Shown here: piece after piece, positions 18,590 to 26,250 of the stretch
How the letters are laid out: every line of letters begins with the position of its first letter
How positions within the stretch are numbered: the first letter of the stretch is position 1
DNA from: Pedobacter alluvionis
GTDB taxonomy: Bacteria; Bacteroidota; Bacteroidia; Sphingobacteriales; Sphingobacteriaceae
Direction of reading: 5' to 3'
NCBI RefSeq assembly: GCF_003664035.1
Contig: NZ_RCCK01000010.1
Span: 434,001 to 498,000 of the forward strand
Length of the DNA stretch: 64,000 bases
Position numbers and translations under genes: made by a program
Notes under the pieces: generated by a model
Database searches by the model: none
What the model saw: only the letters and a program-made list of their open reading frames with translations
What the model was told of the DNA's origin: nothing

Positions 18590-19561
18590 TTAGTTGGTTT
18601 GTTCAATCCAGTTATCTCTCAATACAAGATCTCTCATATGATGTCTGGTCATCAACTTGATGTCGTAAGCAATGCGGTTGCTGTGATAAAAAGCCTGGGC
18701 CATTGTAATTCTCCAATTATCTTTGGCTCTTATGAAGTGCCAAGGTGTAGCTAAGGATTTATATAAAACAGCAATAAAATTATTAAGAATGTTGGTGAAC
18801 AGTTTTGAATTATTCAACCCATTGGCAGCCCTATAAATTGTAAAACTGTCGCAATTAGCCTGGTTTGCAAACCTTTTATTTAAATAACTTTGCGTCATCC
18901 TGCTTTTTGGAATAATATGGTTAATGACGGATAAACCATTGTAGGCCTGCAGATAACCCAGATTAAGAAGTTTTAGGGATAGACCCGTTTCTCCATCTCC
19001 TATCCATTTGCCTTTGGTATTTTCTGGATTAAAGCCCCCGGCCTTTATTATTGCCTCTTTTAAAATTGCTTCATGACAGCTAAAAATATTAATCATCTGA
19101 TCGGAAATGATTAAAGGAGTTTCATCTAGATTGAGGCTTAAGTGAGCATTTAAGCAATATTTTACTACCCAATCTGGAGGATGAATATCCCATTTTGGCA
19201 GTACCCGACCACTTACTACTGCAATTTTATTATTCAGTTCGAAAGTTTGGACCAGGTTCGTTAACAAATCAGGTTCCGCAATCATATCATCATCTGTATA
19301 ATATAATACCTCACCTTTTGCGTATTTTATTGCCGAATTGCGTGCATAATGAACACCTTGCCTCGGTTCCTCGAAATATTTTATTATTGGGTATTTTTCA
19401 GACAATTCTTTTACTACCGCTAATGTATTGTCTGTTGAGTTATTATCAATTACAATAATTTCGAGCATATTAGGATAGTTTTGTGTTACAAAGCTTTCCA
19501 GGGTTAATTTTATGAAAAAATCTCTGTTATAGGTCGGAATAATAACGGAAACGGTTTTCAT
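18590..19561 (-). CDS. Glycosyltransferase family 2 protein
   Basis: 323 residues from the ATG at 19559-19561. A TTG eight codons earlier is open, but MKTVSVIIPTYNRDFF is the natural GT2 beginning. Other motifs are IIVIDNNSTDNT, GVHYARNSAIKYA, LYYTDDDMIAEP (metal-binding Asp cluster) and KWIGDGETGLSLKLL (catalytic acid region). The C-terminal region with TPWHFIRAKDNWRITMAQAF is typical of GT2 enzymes that decorate O-antigen. The next gene begins immediately after the stop. Confidence 0.92.
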   Translation of the reverse strand: MKTVSVIIPTYNRDFFIKLTLESFVTQNYPNMLEIIVIDNNSTDNTLAVVKELSEKYPIIKYFEEPRQGVHYARNSAIKYAKGEVLYYTDDDMIAEPDLLTNLVQTFELNNKIAVVSGRVLPKWDIHPPDWVVKYCLNAHLSLNLDETPLIISDQMINIFSCHEAILKEAIIKAGGFNPENTKGKWIGDGETGLSLKLLNLGYLQAYNGLSVINHIIPKSRMTQSYLNKRFANQANCDSFTIYRAANGLNNSKLFTNILNNFIAVLYKSLATPWHFIRAKDNWRITMAQAFYHSNRIAYDIKLMTRHHMRDLVLRDNWIEQTN

Positions 19562-19589
19562 TTTTTTATTTGTGTGAACGTGCAAACCA

Positions 19590-20438
19590 TTAGACCGGGA
19601 TAAGATTCCAGTTATCTAATAAAATATTGCATGGAGATTCTATTTTTCCATTATCTGGAAACCATTTGTTGGGCGCATACACAGGTGCATTTTTAACATT
19701 TAAATAAGCCCCCCACCAACTAAAAGTACTATTGGAAATGATACAAATGTCTGCCTGCATTAAAAACTGAAAATCGATAATTTCCGTTGATCGGGAAATA
19801 TATTTTTTGTTCAGGTATCCAAATTCGGACGCTAAAAAATCTGTATCGTCGCTAATTAATATGTAATAATTGTTTTCGCTCTCAATGGCCGAAATTGCAT
19901 TGTGATAATATTCTGCTGGTAATTGTATGTCATAGTGGAAATAGTCCGATCGTCTAACGTGCATAACCACATATTTGTATCCCTGGGGCAGATCGTTAAA
20001 TATATTTCTAAAATCTGTCTGATATTTTTCTTTAATAACAAATTTGGCTTTTATTTCTTCTTTACAGTCAGCGAAATAATACTCCGATTGGAAAAAGCCA
20101 GTAAATAATTTCTGATCTTTCAGTTTTAAGCTCTCCAGCTGCGGCTCCAACTGATCTGATATATATACTTCTTCATAATTTAGGATTTTTTTTAACAACG
20201 CATAAAATTTTTGTTTGAGATAAACTGAAAAAAAATCATCAAACCCTTTTAAAGAAAATATCGTTTGATCTAAGTAATAGAAGATATCTTTTGTTTGTGC
20301 AAAATATTTGGGAATAAATAAAGATTGCAGCCTCCTGTCAAAATAAAACCTCGAATTTAGTTTTTTAGCGGTAGCATAAGCAAACGCATACTGGAATAAC
20401 TGATTTCCCAATCTACCTTGTAATTCAACACTAATCAT
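19590..20438 (-). CDS. GT11-type alpha-1,2-fucosyltransferase (or related sugar)
   Basis: 282 residues. The three family motifs are easy to see: ELQGRLGNQLFQYAFAYA at the N-terminus, YVVMHVRRSDYFHY in the middle (the HxRRxD nucleotide-binding motif), and ICIISNSTFSWWGAYLN near the C-terminus. GT11 enzymes usually move fucose from GDP-fucose to a galactose or similar acceptor in alpha-1,2 linkage. Some members use other deoxy sugars. This suggests that GDP-L-fucose is available in the cell, though no fucose synthesis genes are in the window. It overlaps the upstream gene by 8 bp. Confidence 0.92.
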   Translation of the reverse strand: MISVELQGRLGNQLFQYAFAYATAKKLNSRFYFDRRLQSLFIPKYFAQTKDIFYYLDQTIFSLKGFDDFFSVYLKQKFYALLKKILNYEEVYISDQLEPQLESLKLKDQKLFTGFFQSEYYFADCKEEIKAKFVIKEKYQTDFRNIFNDLPQGYKYVVMHVRRSDYFHYDIQLPAEYYHNAISAIESENNYYILISDDTDFLASEFGYLNKKYISRSTEIIDFQFLMQADICIISNSTFSWWGAYLNVKNAPVYAPNKWFPDNGKIESPCNILLDNWNLIPV

Positions 20439-21222
20439 TTAAACGTTTTTTAAACCAAAAACAGCCACAGCCCCAGCTTTGCTCATCTGCTTGTTTTTTG
20501 CTGGCGTTTCTAATCATACCAATATTTTCAAACTTATCAGGGATCAGAGAAAACTCAATAAGTTCGAGTTTTGAAAAGTAAGAGATAATCTGATCATATG
20601 CGTAAATGCGATGTGCGTTAAATGCTATTTTAGCTTTGCCAATCGGAGTAACTATAAGTAAATCTCCATTAACAGCCAATACCCTAACCAATTCGTTAAT
20701 TGCCTTGAGGTCGCCATCATAATCAATTTCGTCTCCATATCTTCCCAGTCCAATATGCTCAAGTGTATGCATGCATGATAAAGAGTCGATCGTATTACTT
20801 CTGAATGGCAATTGTGTTAAATCGGCATGTTTGGTTTCTAGCCCCTCCAGTTTAATTTCCGCAGGCCTGTAATCATAAAATTCTACGGGTATAAATGCAG
20901 ATACTATGGTGCTAAAGTGTAAGATTGAAGAAATATCGACATGTTTTTTGGGTTGGGTTTTTGCTAAAATTCTGGCTGCCCATGCAGGATGATAAGTATA
21001 GTGAGGTTCAATTTCTGTGATAGATGTTCGATCATCTAATAATGGGTAATGATCGTAAGTTTGATCGAATCTGAGATTGGTATTTCCTTCACTCAATCGG
21101 AAATTAGCTAAGTCTGCATTGAAAGTTTCAACTTTTTTTCTAAACAGTTTTCTTAGAGTGAAATAACCATACAGCTTTCCTACTGCAGTATAACGAAGTT
21201 TATTTTTAATTTTTCTTAACAA
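20431..21222 (-). CDS. DUF268-type methyltransferase-like protein
   Basis: 263 residues. The block GLGRYGDEIDYDGDLKAINE with LIVTPIGKAKIAFNAHRIYA after it is the hallmark of DUF268 (PF03269), a divergent SAM-methyltransferase-like family common in O-antigen clusters. Upstream, KKHVDISSILHFSTIVSAF stands where motif I would be and lacks the usual glycine-rich loop. The target is unknown. The frame opens at TTG (21222); the N-terminal 30 residues are basic. A 30-bp gap separates it from the gene upstream. Confidence 0.75.
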   Translation of the reverse strand: MLRKIKNKLRYTAVGKLYGYFTLRKLFRKKVETFNADLANFRLSEGNTNLRFDQTYDHYPLLDDRTSITEIEPHYTYHPAWAARILAKTQPKKHVDISSILHFSTIVSAFIPVEFYDYRPAEIKLEGLETKHADLTQLPFRSNTIDSLSCMHTLEHIGLGRYGDEIDYDGDLKAINELVRVLAVNGDLLIVTPIGKAKIAFNAHRIYAYDQIISYFSKLELIEFSLIPDKFENIGMIRNASKKQADEQSWGCGCFWFKKRLND

Positions 21223-21252
21223 TTTTCTTTGATGATTTTTTAAGGAAATAGT

Positions 21253-21939
21253 TTACTTTTTTCGAGTCACTATTCTTGATATTTTATGGCTGATTTTTCT
21301 GACAATTTGTTTTCTGATTGAAGGCATTGGCACTACATCAACTTTTAAATCTTCTGTTGCCAGGTTTTGAAGCAGAATACTAAATTCGTGCTGGTAGGAT
21401 TTTGGAACGGCCAGTATAATATCGTTAAATACATAAATTTGACGTTCGGGTGTAAGTGCTTGCATGATTTCAGCAAGATCAGGATAATCTGTTAACGAAT
21501 GCGGATGATTAGGTGGGGATAAAAACAAACGAGCATCATCAATCATGATAAACAATTTGTCGAACAGGTGTTTAAATCTGTTAATGATTTCCAACTCAAC
21601 CAATAAGGGGCATTGATCTTTTTCTCCAAAAGAATGGTCACCGCACCAATGTGCATCGAGCCATAAAATGGCGTTATTTACTTTTGGAAGGAGATCTGGA
21701 AGTATACTTTTTGTATCGCCAAATAAAAGATTTACATTTTCCCTTGATTTTAGTCTTTCTTTAGTATAGTTATACCAATGTTCAGAAAATTCAATTGAAT
21801 ATACATTTTTGAAAACATCAGCCGACCATTCAGTAGTACCACCTTGGTAGGTACCGGTTTCTATAAAGTTGGTAATTTGATATTTTTCTTTTATAAATTC
21901 AACAAGCCTTTTATCAGGCCCCATTGTTATTAATCCCAT
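21253..21939 (-). CDS. Class I methyltransferase-like protein
   Basis: 228 residues. ITNFIETGTYQGGTTEW is a motif I variant (E-x-G-x-x-x-G). It is followed by NVYSIEFSEHWYNYTKERL (acidic end of strand 2) and NNAILWLDAHWCGDHSFGE (strand 4). The fold is therefore SAM-methyltransferase-like, close to the macrocin/FkbM-like groups found with Wzt proteins. The basic tail ending KISHKISRIVTRKK may bind membrane or glycan. It is one base away from wzt, so a role in capping the chain that Wzt recognises is a reasonable guess. Confidence 0.7.
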   Translation of the reverse strand: MGLITMGPDKRLVEFIKEKYQITNFIETGTYQGGTTEWSADVFKNVYSIEFSEHWYNYTKERLKSRENVNLLFGDTKSILPDLLPKVNNAILWLDAHWCGDHSFGEKDQCPLLVELEIINRFKHLFDKLFIMIDDARLFLSPPNHPHSLTDYPDLAEIMQALTPERQIYVFNDIILAVPKSYQHEFSILLQNLATEDLKVDVVPMPSIRKQIVRKISHKISRIVTRKK

Positions 21940-21940
21940 T

Positions 21941-23212
21941 TCATTTTTCTAATTTCCAGTTAAATTTTTTTGCGAGAATCCCTGGTCTCTTTTCCGTCCA
22001 AAAGTTTGAAAAATCAAAACCGCCATTAATTTCAAAATATATTCTATCATTGTTATTATCAGGGTCTATAATCCAAAACTGATTGAATATTGCAACACCT
22101 AGGGAAATGTAGTATTTTCCCTCATTCAACAAGTAAGGAGTAATGGAAGTTGTGAGTTTGATTTTGCCTTTTGGAAAGCTATTTTGAGTAATTGTGTCTG
22201 TGTGAAATGACCATAATAGATTATTGCCATCAGCATCATATAAGGAAAATCCTATTTGCAACGAGCTATTAGGTTCCAAAACTTCCCCCAAAATAGAAAT
22301 TTCAACTTCTTCTTTCAGGCTATATGAAGTTTTTTTAGTATTTATCATCAAGGGTATGAAATATTGATTTTTGTATTTTTTGCCATCAATATTAAGGCTG
22401 TTTGACAATTCTCTATCATCTGTAGTCAGGTATTTATTAATAACTTCAGATATATTATCCGACTTGTAACTCACAAGACCATTTTTAAGTACTATTCCAC
22501 TGTTGCAAAGTTGCTTTACCGCGCCCATATTATGGCTCACAAACAGCACAGTCCTTCCCTGGCCTTTGCTTACTTCTCCCATTTTGCCCAAACATTTCTT
22601 TTGAAACTCAGCATCGCCTACTGCTAATACTTCGTCAACAATTAAAATTTCGCTTTCTAAATGTGCTGCAACAGCAAAAGCCAGGCGAACATACATACCG
22701 GAGCTATACCTTTTTACCGGTGTATCTAAATAACGCTCTATCCCTGCAAAATCTACAATTTCATCCAGTTTGCGCTGTATTTCCTTTTTACGCATGCCCA
22801 AAATAGCACCATTTAAAAAGATGTTTTCACGGCCGCTGAGTTCCGGATGAAAACCTGTTCCAACTTCAAGTAAACTCGCTATCCGTCCTTTACCCGAAAT
22901 TTTACCGGTAGTAGGGGCGGTTACTTTACTTAATATTTTAAGCAGCGTACTTTTTCCAGCGCCATTTCGGCCAATAATGCCAACGGCATCGCCTTGTTCA
23001 ATTTCAAAATTAATATCCTTTAAACTCCACACTATATCACTCGCACTTTTCGTGTTTTGATCGTTGCTTTCACCGATACGTAGAAATGGATCTTCTTTGC
23101 CCCGAATACGGGCGTACCAACGCTCTAAATCCCGGCTAATCGTTCCGGTTCCGATCTGCCCTAACTGATAAGCTTTGCTTAAATTTTCAACTTTTATCGC
23201 AATGTCAGACAT
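21941..23212 (-). CDS. wzt: ABC polysaccharide exporter ATPase with C-terminal sugar-binding domain (Wzt-like)
   Basis: 423 residues. The ATPase half shows Walker A GIIGRNGAGKSTLLK (Gly81-Ser88 region), signature RYSSGMYVRLAFAVAAHL, Walker B SEILIVDEVLAVGD and the switch His in VLFVSHNMG. Residues from about 270 form an extra beta-rich domain with VEISILGEVLEPNSSLQIGF and KYYISLGVAIFN, matching Wzt_C. In known systems that domain reads the non-reducing end of the finished glycan, often a methyl or other cap, before export. Together with Wzm it pumps lipid-linked polymer to the periplasm. It is followed at once by methyltransferase-like genes. Confidence 0.93.
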   Translation of the reverse strand: MSDIAIKVENLSKAYQLGQIGTGTISRDLERWYARIRGKEDPFLRIGESNDQNTKSASDIVWSLKDINFEIEQGDAVGIIGRNGAGKSTLLKILSKVTAPTTGKISGKGRIASLLEVGTGFHPELSGRENIFLNGAILGMRKKEIQRKLDEIVDFAGIERYLDTPVKRYSSGMYVRLAFAVAAHLESEILIVDEVLAVGDAEFQKKCLGKMGEVSKGQGRTVLFVSHNMGAVKQLCNSGIVLKNGLVSYKSDNISEVINKYLTTDDRELSNSLNIDGKKYKNQYFIPLMINTKKTSYSLKEEVEISILGEVLEPNSSLQIGFSLYDADGNNLLWSFHTDTITQNSFPKGKIKLTTSITPYLLNEGKYYISLGVAIFNQFWIIDPDNNNDRIYFEINGGFDFSNFWTEKRPGILAKKFNWKLEK

Positions 23213-23264
23213 TTAAAATATGCTTAAAATTACGCTTTCCATTATTCATATTATACCTTCCCAT

Positions 23265-24137
23265 CTAAACTGTATCAACGAAATTCCGTTCAACTTTGTT
23301 AAAAATGATTGTGCCAACAATCAGCAGGATTAATGTAACAATCATTGCGTAAGCTAAACTAAACCAGCTAAAACTCCCTTCCCCCAAAAAGCCATACCTA
23401 AAAGTTTCAATAATTGGGGTCATGGGATTATATTTAATGATCCAGGCATAGGTTGGATATTTTTTGATGGCTTCGGATAGGGGATAGATTACGGTGGTAG
23501 CATACATCAGTAACTGCACTCCAAACCCAATAAGGAAAGCCAGATCTCTATACTTTGTAGTCATCGCAGAAATGATCATGCCTGCCCCCAGACCTAATAA
23601 AGCCATTAATAATACAATAACCGGAAACAGAGAAATTGCCCAACTGATGTTGAAACTGGCGCCGGTGAAATAATAATAAGCCATTAAGATGAGGAACAGA
23701 AGCATCTGTACTCCAAACCGAACCAGGTTACTCACTACTATACTCAAAGGCATAATTAACCTGGGGAAGTAGACTTTGCCAAAAATACCTGCATTATCTC
23801 TGAAAACAGAAGATGTTTTGGTTAAACAATCTGCAAAATAGTTCCAGGCGGTAATACCTGCCATATAGAAAAGCGGTTTAGGTAATCCATCTGTTGATAT
23901 ACCGGCTAAATTACCAAATATAAAGGTGAAGATGATAGTGGTAAACAATGGTTGAATAAAAAACCAGAGCGGACCTAAAATGGTTTGTTTATAAAAAGAA
24001 ACAAAATCCCTTCTTACTAATAATACCAACAAATCACGGTATGCCCAAACCTCATTCAGCTTTAGGTTGAGTAGAGAAGATTTGGCATCAATTGTCCATT
24101 TTTGTTCCTCCTTACCATAAATGTTGGGGCTATCCAT
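23265..24137 (-). CDS. wzm: ABC-2 type polysaccharide exporter permease (Wzm-like)
   Basis: 290 residues with six membrane segments. The N-terminal amphipathic part VLLVRRDFVSFYKQTILGPL and WFFIQPLFTTIIFTFIFGNL are the signature of Wzm/TagG permeases, as is the NPMTPIIETFRYGFLGEG block near the end. It pairs with the ATPase 52 bp downstream. Length and topology are normal. The presence of this exporter together with Wza/Wzc and a Wzy-like protein in one operon is discussed separately. Confidence 0.93.
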   Translation of the reverse strand: MDSPNIYGKEEQKWTIDAKSSLLNLKLNEVWAYRDLLVLLVRRDFVSFYKQTILGPLWFFIQPLFTTIIFTFIFGNLAGISTDGLPKPLFYMAGITAWNYFADCLTKTSSVFRDNAGIFGKVYFPRLIMPLSIVVSNLVRFGVQMLLFLILMAYYYFTGASFNISWAISLFPVIVLLMALLGLGAGMIISAMTTKYRDLAFLIGFGVQLLMYATTVIYPLSEAIKKYPTYAWIIKYNPMTPIIETFRYGFLGEGSFSWFSLAYAMIVTLILLIVGTIIFNKVERNFVDTV

Positions 24138-24143
24138 TATTTT

Positions 24144-25301
24144 TTATTGTTGCTGATTTATATTGAATGCAGGACTGATTGTCCCATTTAAAAGCAAGTT
24201 TTTTATCGATTGAAGATAGGGTTCATATCCAAATGCCTCTATGCATTTTTTTTGAAGGTTTTTTTTCTCGTTGTCGGTTTGATTTTGACTTAATAAATTG
24301 CAGATACTGGTTAAAATGTCTTCCTGATTATCAGGATCAACCAAAATACCAAGCGTTCCGCCTTTAAGTGCATCTACACTGCCATCTTTATTGCCTGCAA
24401 TAACCCTCAGGCCGCTGGCTAATGCTTCTATAAATACAATGCCGAAGCCTTCTTTTTTACTGGGCAGGATAAACATGTCAGACAGTAAAAAGTGTTCAGT
24501 AAGTTCGGTTTCATCAATAAAACCTACCATCCTGATATATTCTTGAAGCTGGTTCTTTGCAATTAAATCTTCTAAACGTTTCTTTTCCTCGGCATCCCAT
24601 TTTCCACCCAGCAGGTAAACCAGGTTTGGGTATTTTTCCAATAATTGTGGAAATAGCTTAATGGTGAGGTCGTATCCTTTATACTTTTCTGAAGAGGATA
24701 ACCTGGATAATGAGAACAGAATTAAGTTTTTATGATCTAAATGATACCGATCCAATAAACGCTGTGGTTTTTCGAACTCGGTAGGCAGGTGATAAAAAGG
24801 ATCCAGACAATTGTTTAATACTGCAATGCGATCTTCAGGAATATGATGCATTTCCATAATTTTACCTGCGGTAAAATGACTGACACATATAATCTTATCC
24901 AATTGGTTTAATATTTTGAGTTTGGATTTGGGTAACTTTCTCCAAATTTCTACGCCATGCGCCAATAAATATATCTTTTTATGGGGATGTATTTTCCTGA
25001 TGAAATAAACGATGTTGATTAAGTGGATATGGCTTAATAAAATCACATTGGCTTTTAATCCACTTACTAAAGATTGCATCACGAATCGCTCCCTGTTTCC
25101 GTTAAAACCATAGAACTGGTTTTTGCTTAGGTATCTTGAATCGCGGTCAGTATTTTTATCGTACATCGAATATACGGTAGACTGAATAATTTCCTCCTCG
25201 CTCAGGTCGTATAAAACACGTGATAAACTTCGGCATACTTTTTCAATACCGCCGGTTAAACTAAAAGTTCTAAGTGTTAAAAATAAAACTTTAACTGACA
25301 T
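24144..25301 (-). CDS. Glycosyltransferase family 4 protein
   Basis: About 385 residues from the ATG at 25299-25301 (MSVKVLFLTLRTFSLTGGIE). The frame remains open 21 codons further to an ATG at 25364, but those bases belong to an asparagine synthetase remnant and the family does not need them. Motifs: NLILFSLSRLSSSEKYKGYD, LVYLLGGKWDAEEKKRL, and ILPSKKEGFGIVFIEALASG with the E-x(7)-E donor pair. As the first glycosyltransferase after the export genes it may add an early sugar of the repeat. Only 6 bp separate it from wzm. Confidence 0.9.
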   Translation of the reverse strand: MSVKVLFLTLRTFSLTGGIEKVCRSLSRVLYDLSEEEIIQSTVYSMYDKNTDRDSRYLSKNQFYGFNGNRERFVMQSLVSGLKANVILLSHIHLINIVYFIRKIHPHKKIYLLAHGVEIWRKLPKSKLKILNQLDKIICVSHFTAGKIMEMHHIPEDRIAVLNNCLDPFYHLPTEFEKPQRLLDRYHLDHKNLILFSLSRLSSSEKYKGYDLTIKLFPQLLEKYPNLVYLLGGKWDAEEKKRLEDLIAKNQLQEYIRMVGFIDETELTEHFLLSDMFILPSKKEGFGIVFIEALASGLRVIAGNKDGSVDALKGGTLGILVDPDNQEDILTSICNLLSQNQTDNEKKNLQKKCIEAFGYEPYLQSIKNLLLNGTISPAFNINQQQ

Positions 25302-25452
25302 GGTAAGTTTGGTGTAAAGCCAGGGCGGAGTTAGCATAAATACCTTGATCATCAGATCCTTCATGCTGCATACTATCGCACATGGCCTTTACCTTTTGAT
25401 TGACCTTTTTGAACGATTTTTTGCTATTGATGATTCCTGCTATTCGACACAT
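25291..25452 (-). pseudogene. N-terminal remnant of asparagine synthetase B (glutamine-hydrolysing)
   Basis: 53 codons from ATG 25452 to TAA 25291. The peptide begins MCRIAGIINSKKSFKKV, and further on has AMCDSMQHEGSDDQGIY. This matches the AsnB glutaminase start 'M-C-G-I-A-G' with the N-terminal nucleophile Cys2 kept, and 'M...M.HRGPDD.G.Y' with two changes (HEGSDD for HRGPDD). The rest of the roughly 600-residue enzyme is missing; the frame ends inside the start of the glycosyltransferase gene. AsnB-like genes are common in capsule loci, where they amidate sugars or are simply linked. Sequence erosion at active-site positions supports a dead fossil. Confidence 0.8.
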
Positions 25453-25638
25453 TGGCTTTTATTTAAAAAACAGGTTATTTATTCTGCCCCGGATACAGCT
25501 TCGCCACCTCAGTCACATTTTATTTTCAAAAATGAACTGATTATTTGTTTTTTATATTGTACTGCGCTTAAAGCATCAGTCTTTTAATTTATTATTAAAT
25601 AGTTCCCTCTCACATCTTCCACCTCCCATTGTCTTTCC

Positions 25639-26142
25639 TTAAAGTGGTTCAACAAAAGCTATCGATGTATTGATATTTATCGAATAGCCCATATTCTGTA
25701 AACGTAAAATAATACGTTGCTTATTATGTGCCGATACCAATTCGGCAATTACGCCCTTGAAAGGCCCTGCTTTAATCAATACCTTTTCACCTGGTTTAAT
25801 ATCATAATCAATGAGTTCCAAATCGGCATCTGTAGCGAGTAAAAGTTTAAGATCATGAATTTGCTGGTCAGGAATATGAGCGATTTGGTGAGAGAAATAA
25901 ATAAATCTGGCAATACCATTGGTCATCAAAACTTCTGAATATTCTTTTGCCGAAATATACGTAAATAGATAAGATTTAATCAAGGGCTCTTCTACGATTT
26001 TTTTACGGTCGCTCCATTGTTTAACTGCCTTTTTAAGAGGTAAATAAGTTTGGATTCCTTTTCTGTTCAACTCTTCACACGCTTTTTTTTCTGCTCTCGA
26101 ACGCGTATAAACCGGATACCACCTATAATTTTGATCTATCAT
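25639..26142 (-). CDS. UpxY-family transcription antitermination protein (NusG paralogue)
   Basis: 167 residues. The NusG N-terminal domain is seen in RWYPVYTRSRAEKKACEELN and IQTYLPLKKAVKQWSDRKK with EPLIKSYLFTYIS. The C-terminal KOW domain is seen in IKPGEKVLIKAGPFKGVIAE. This is the UpxY/LoaP type of operon-specific NusG paralogue, which in Bacteroides lets RNA polymerase read through long capsule operons. Here it sits third, after wza and wzc, rather than first. About 180 bp of mostly non-coding DNA separates it from the glycosyltransferase run it presumably controls. Confidence 0.92.
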   Translation of the reverse strand: MIDQNYRWYPVYTRSRAEKKACEELNRKGIQTYLPLKKAVKQWSDRKKIVEEPLIKSYLFTYISAKEYSEVLMTNGIARFIYFSHQIAHIPDQQIHDLKLLLATDADLELIDYDIKPGEKVLIKAGPFKGVIAELVSAHNKQRIILRLQNMGYSININTSIAFVEPL

Positions 26143-26250
26143 TAGCTATATCATACATTGATTAAACTCTGTTTGCATTTTGTCAATTAACCAATTAGCG
26201 CGTAAGCCGATTATTCCTGCTATCATCTGTTATTTCCGCTATTACAAACA

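Noticed and set aside
25345..25587. 80-codon plus-strand frame upstream of the antiterminator-controlled genes
   Set aside because: It is antisense to the AsnB fossil and the gap beside it, with an unnatural composition and no family resemblance.
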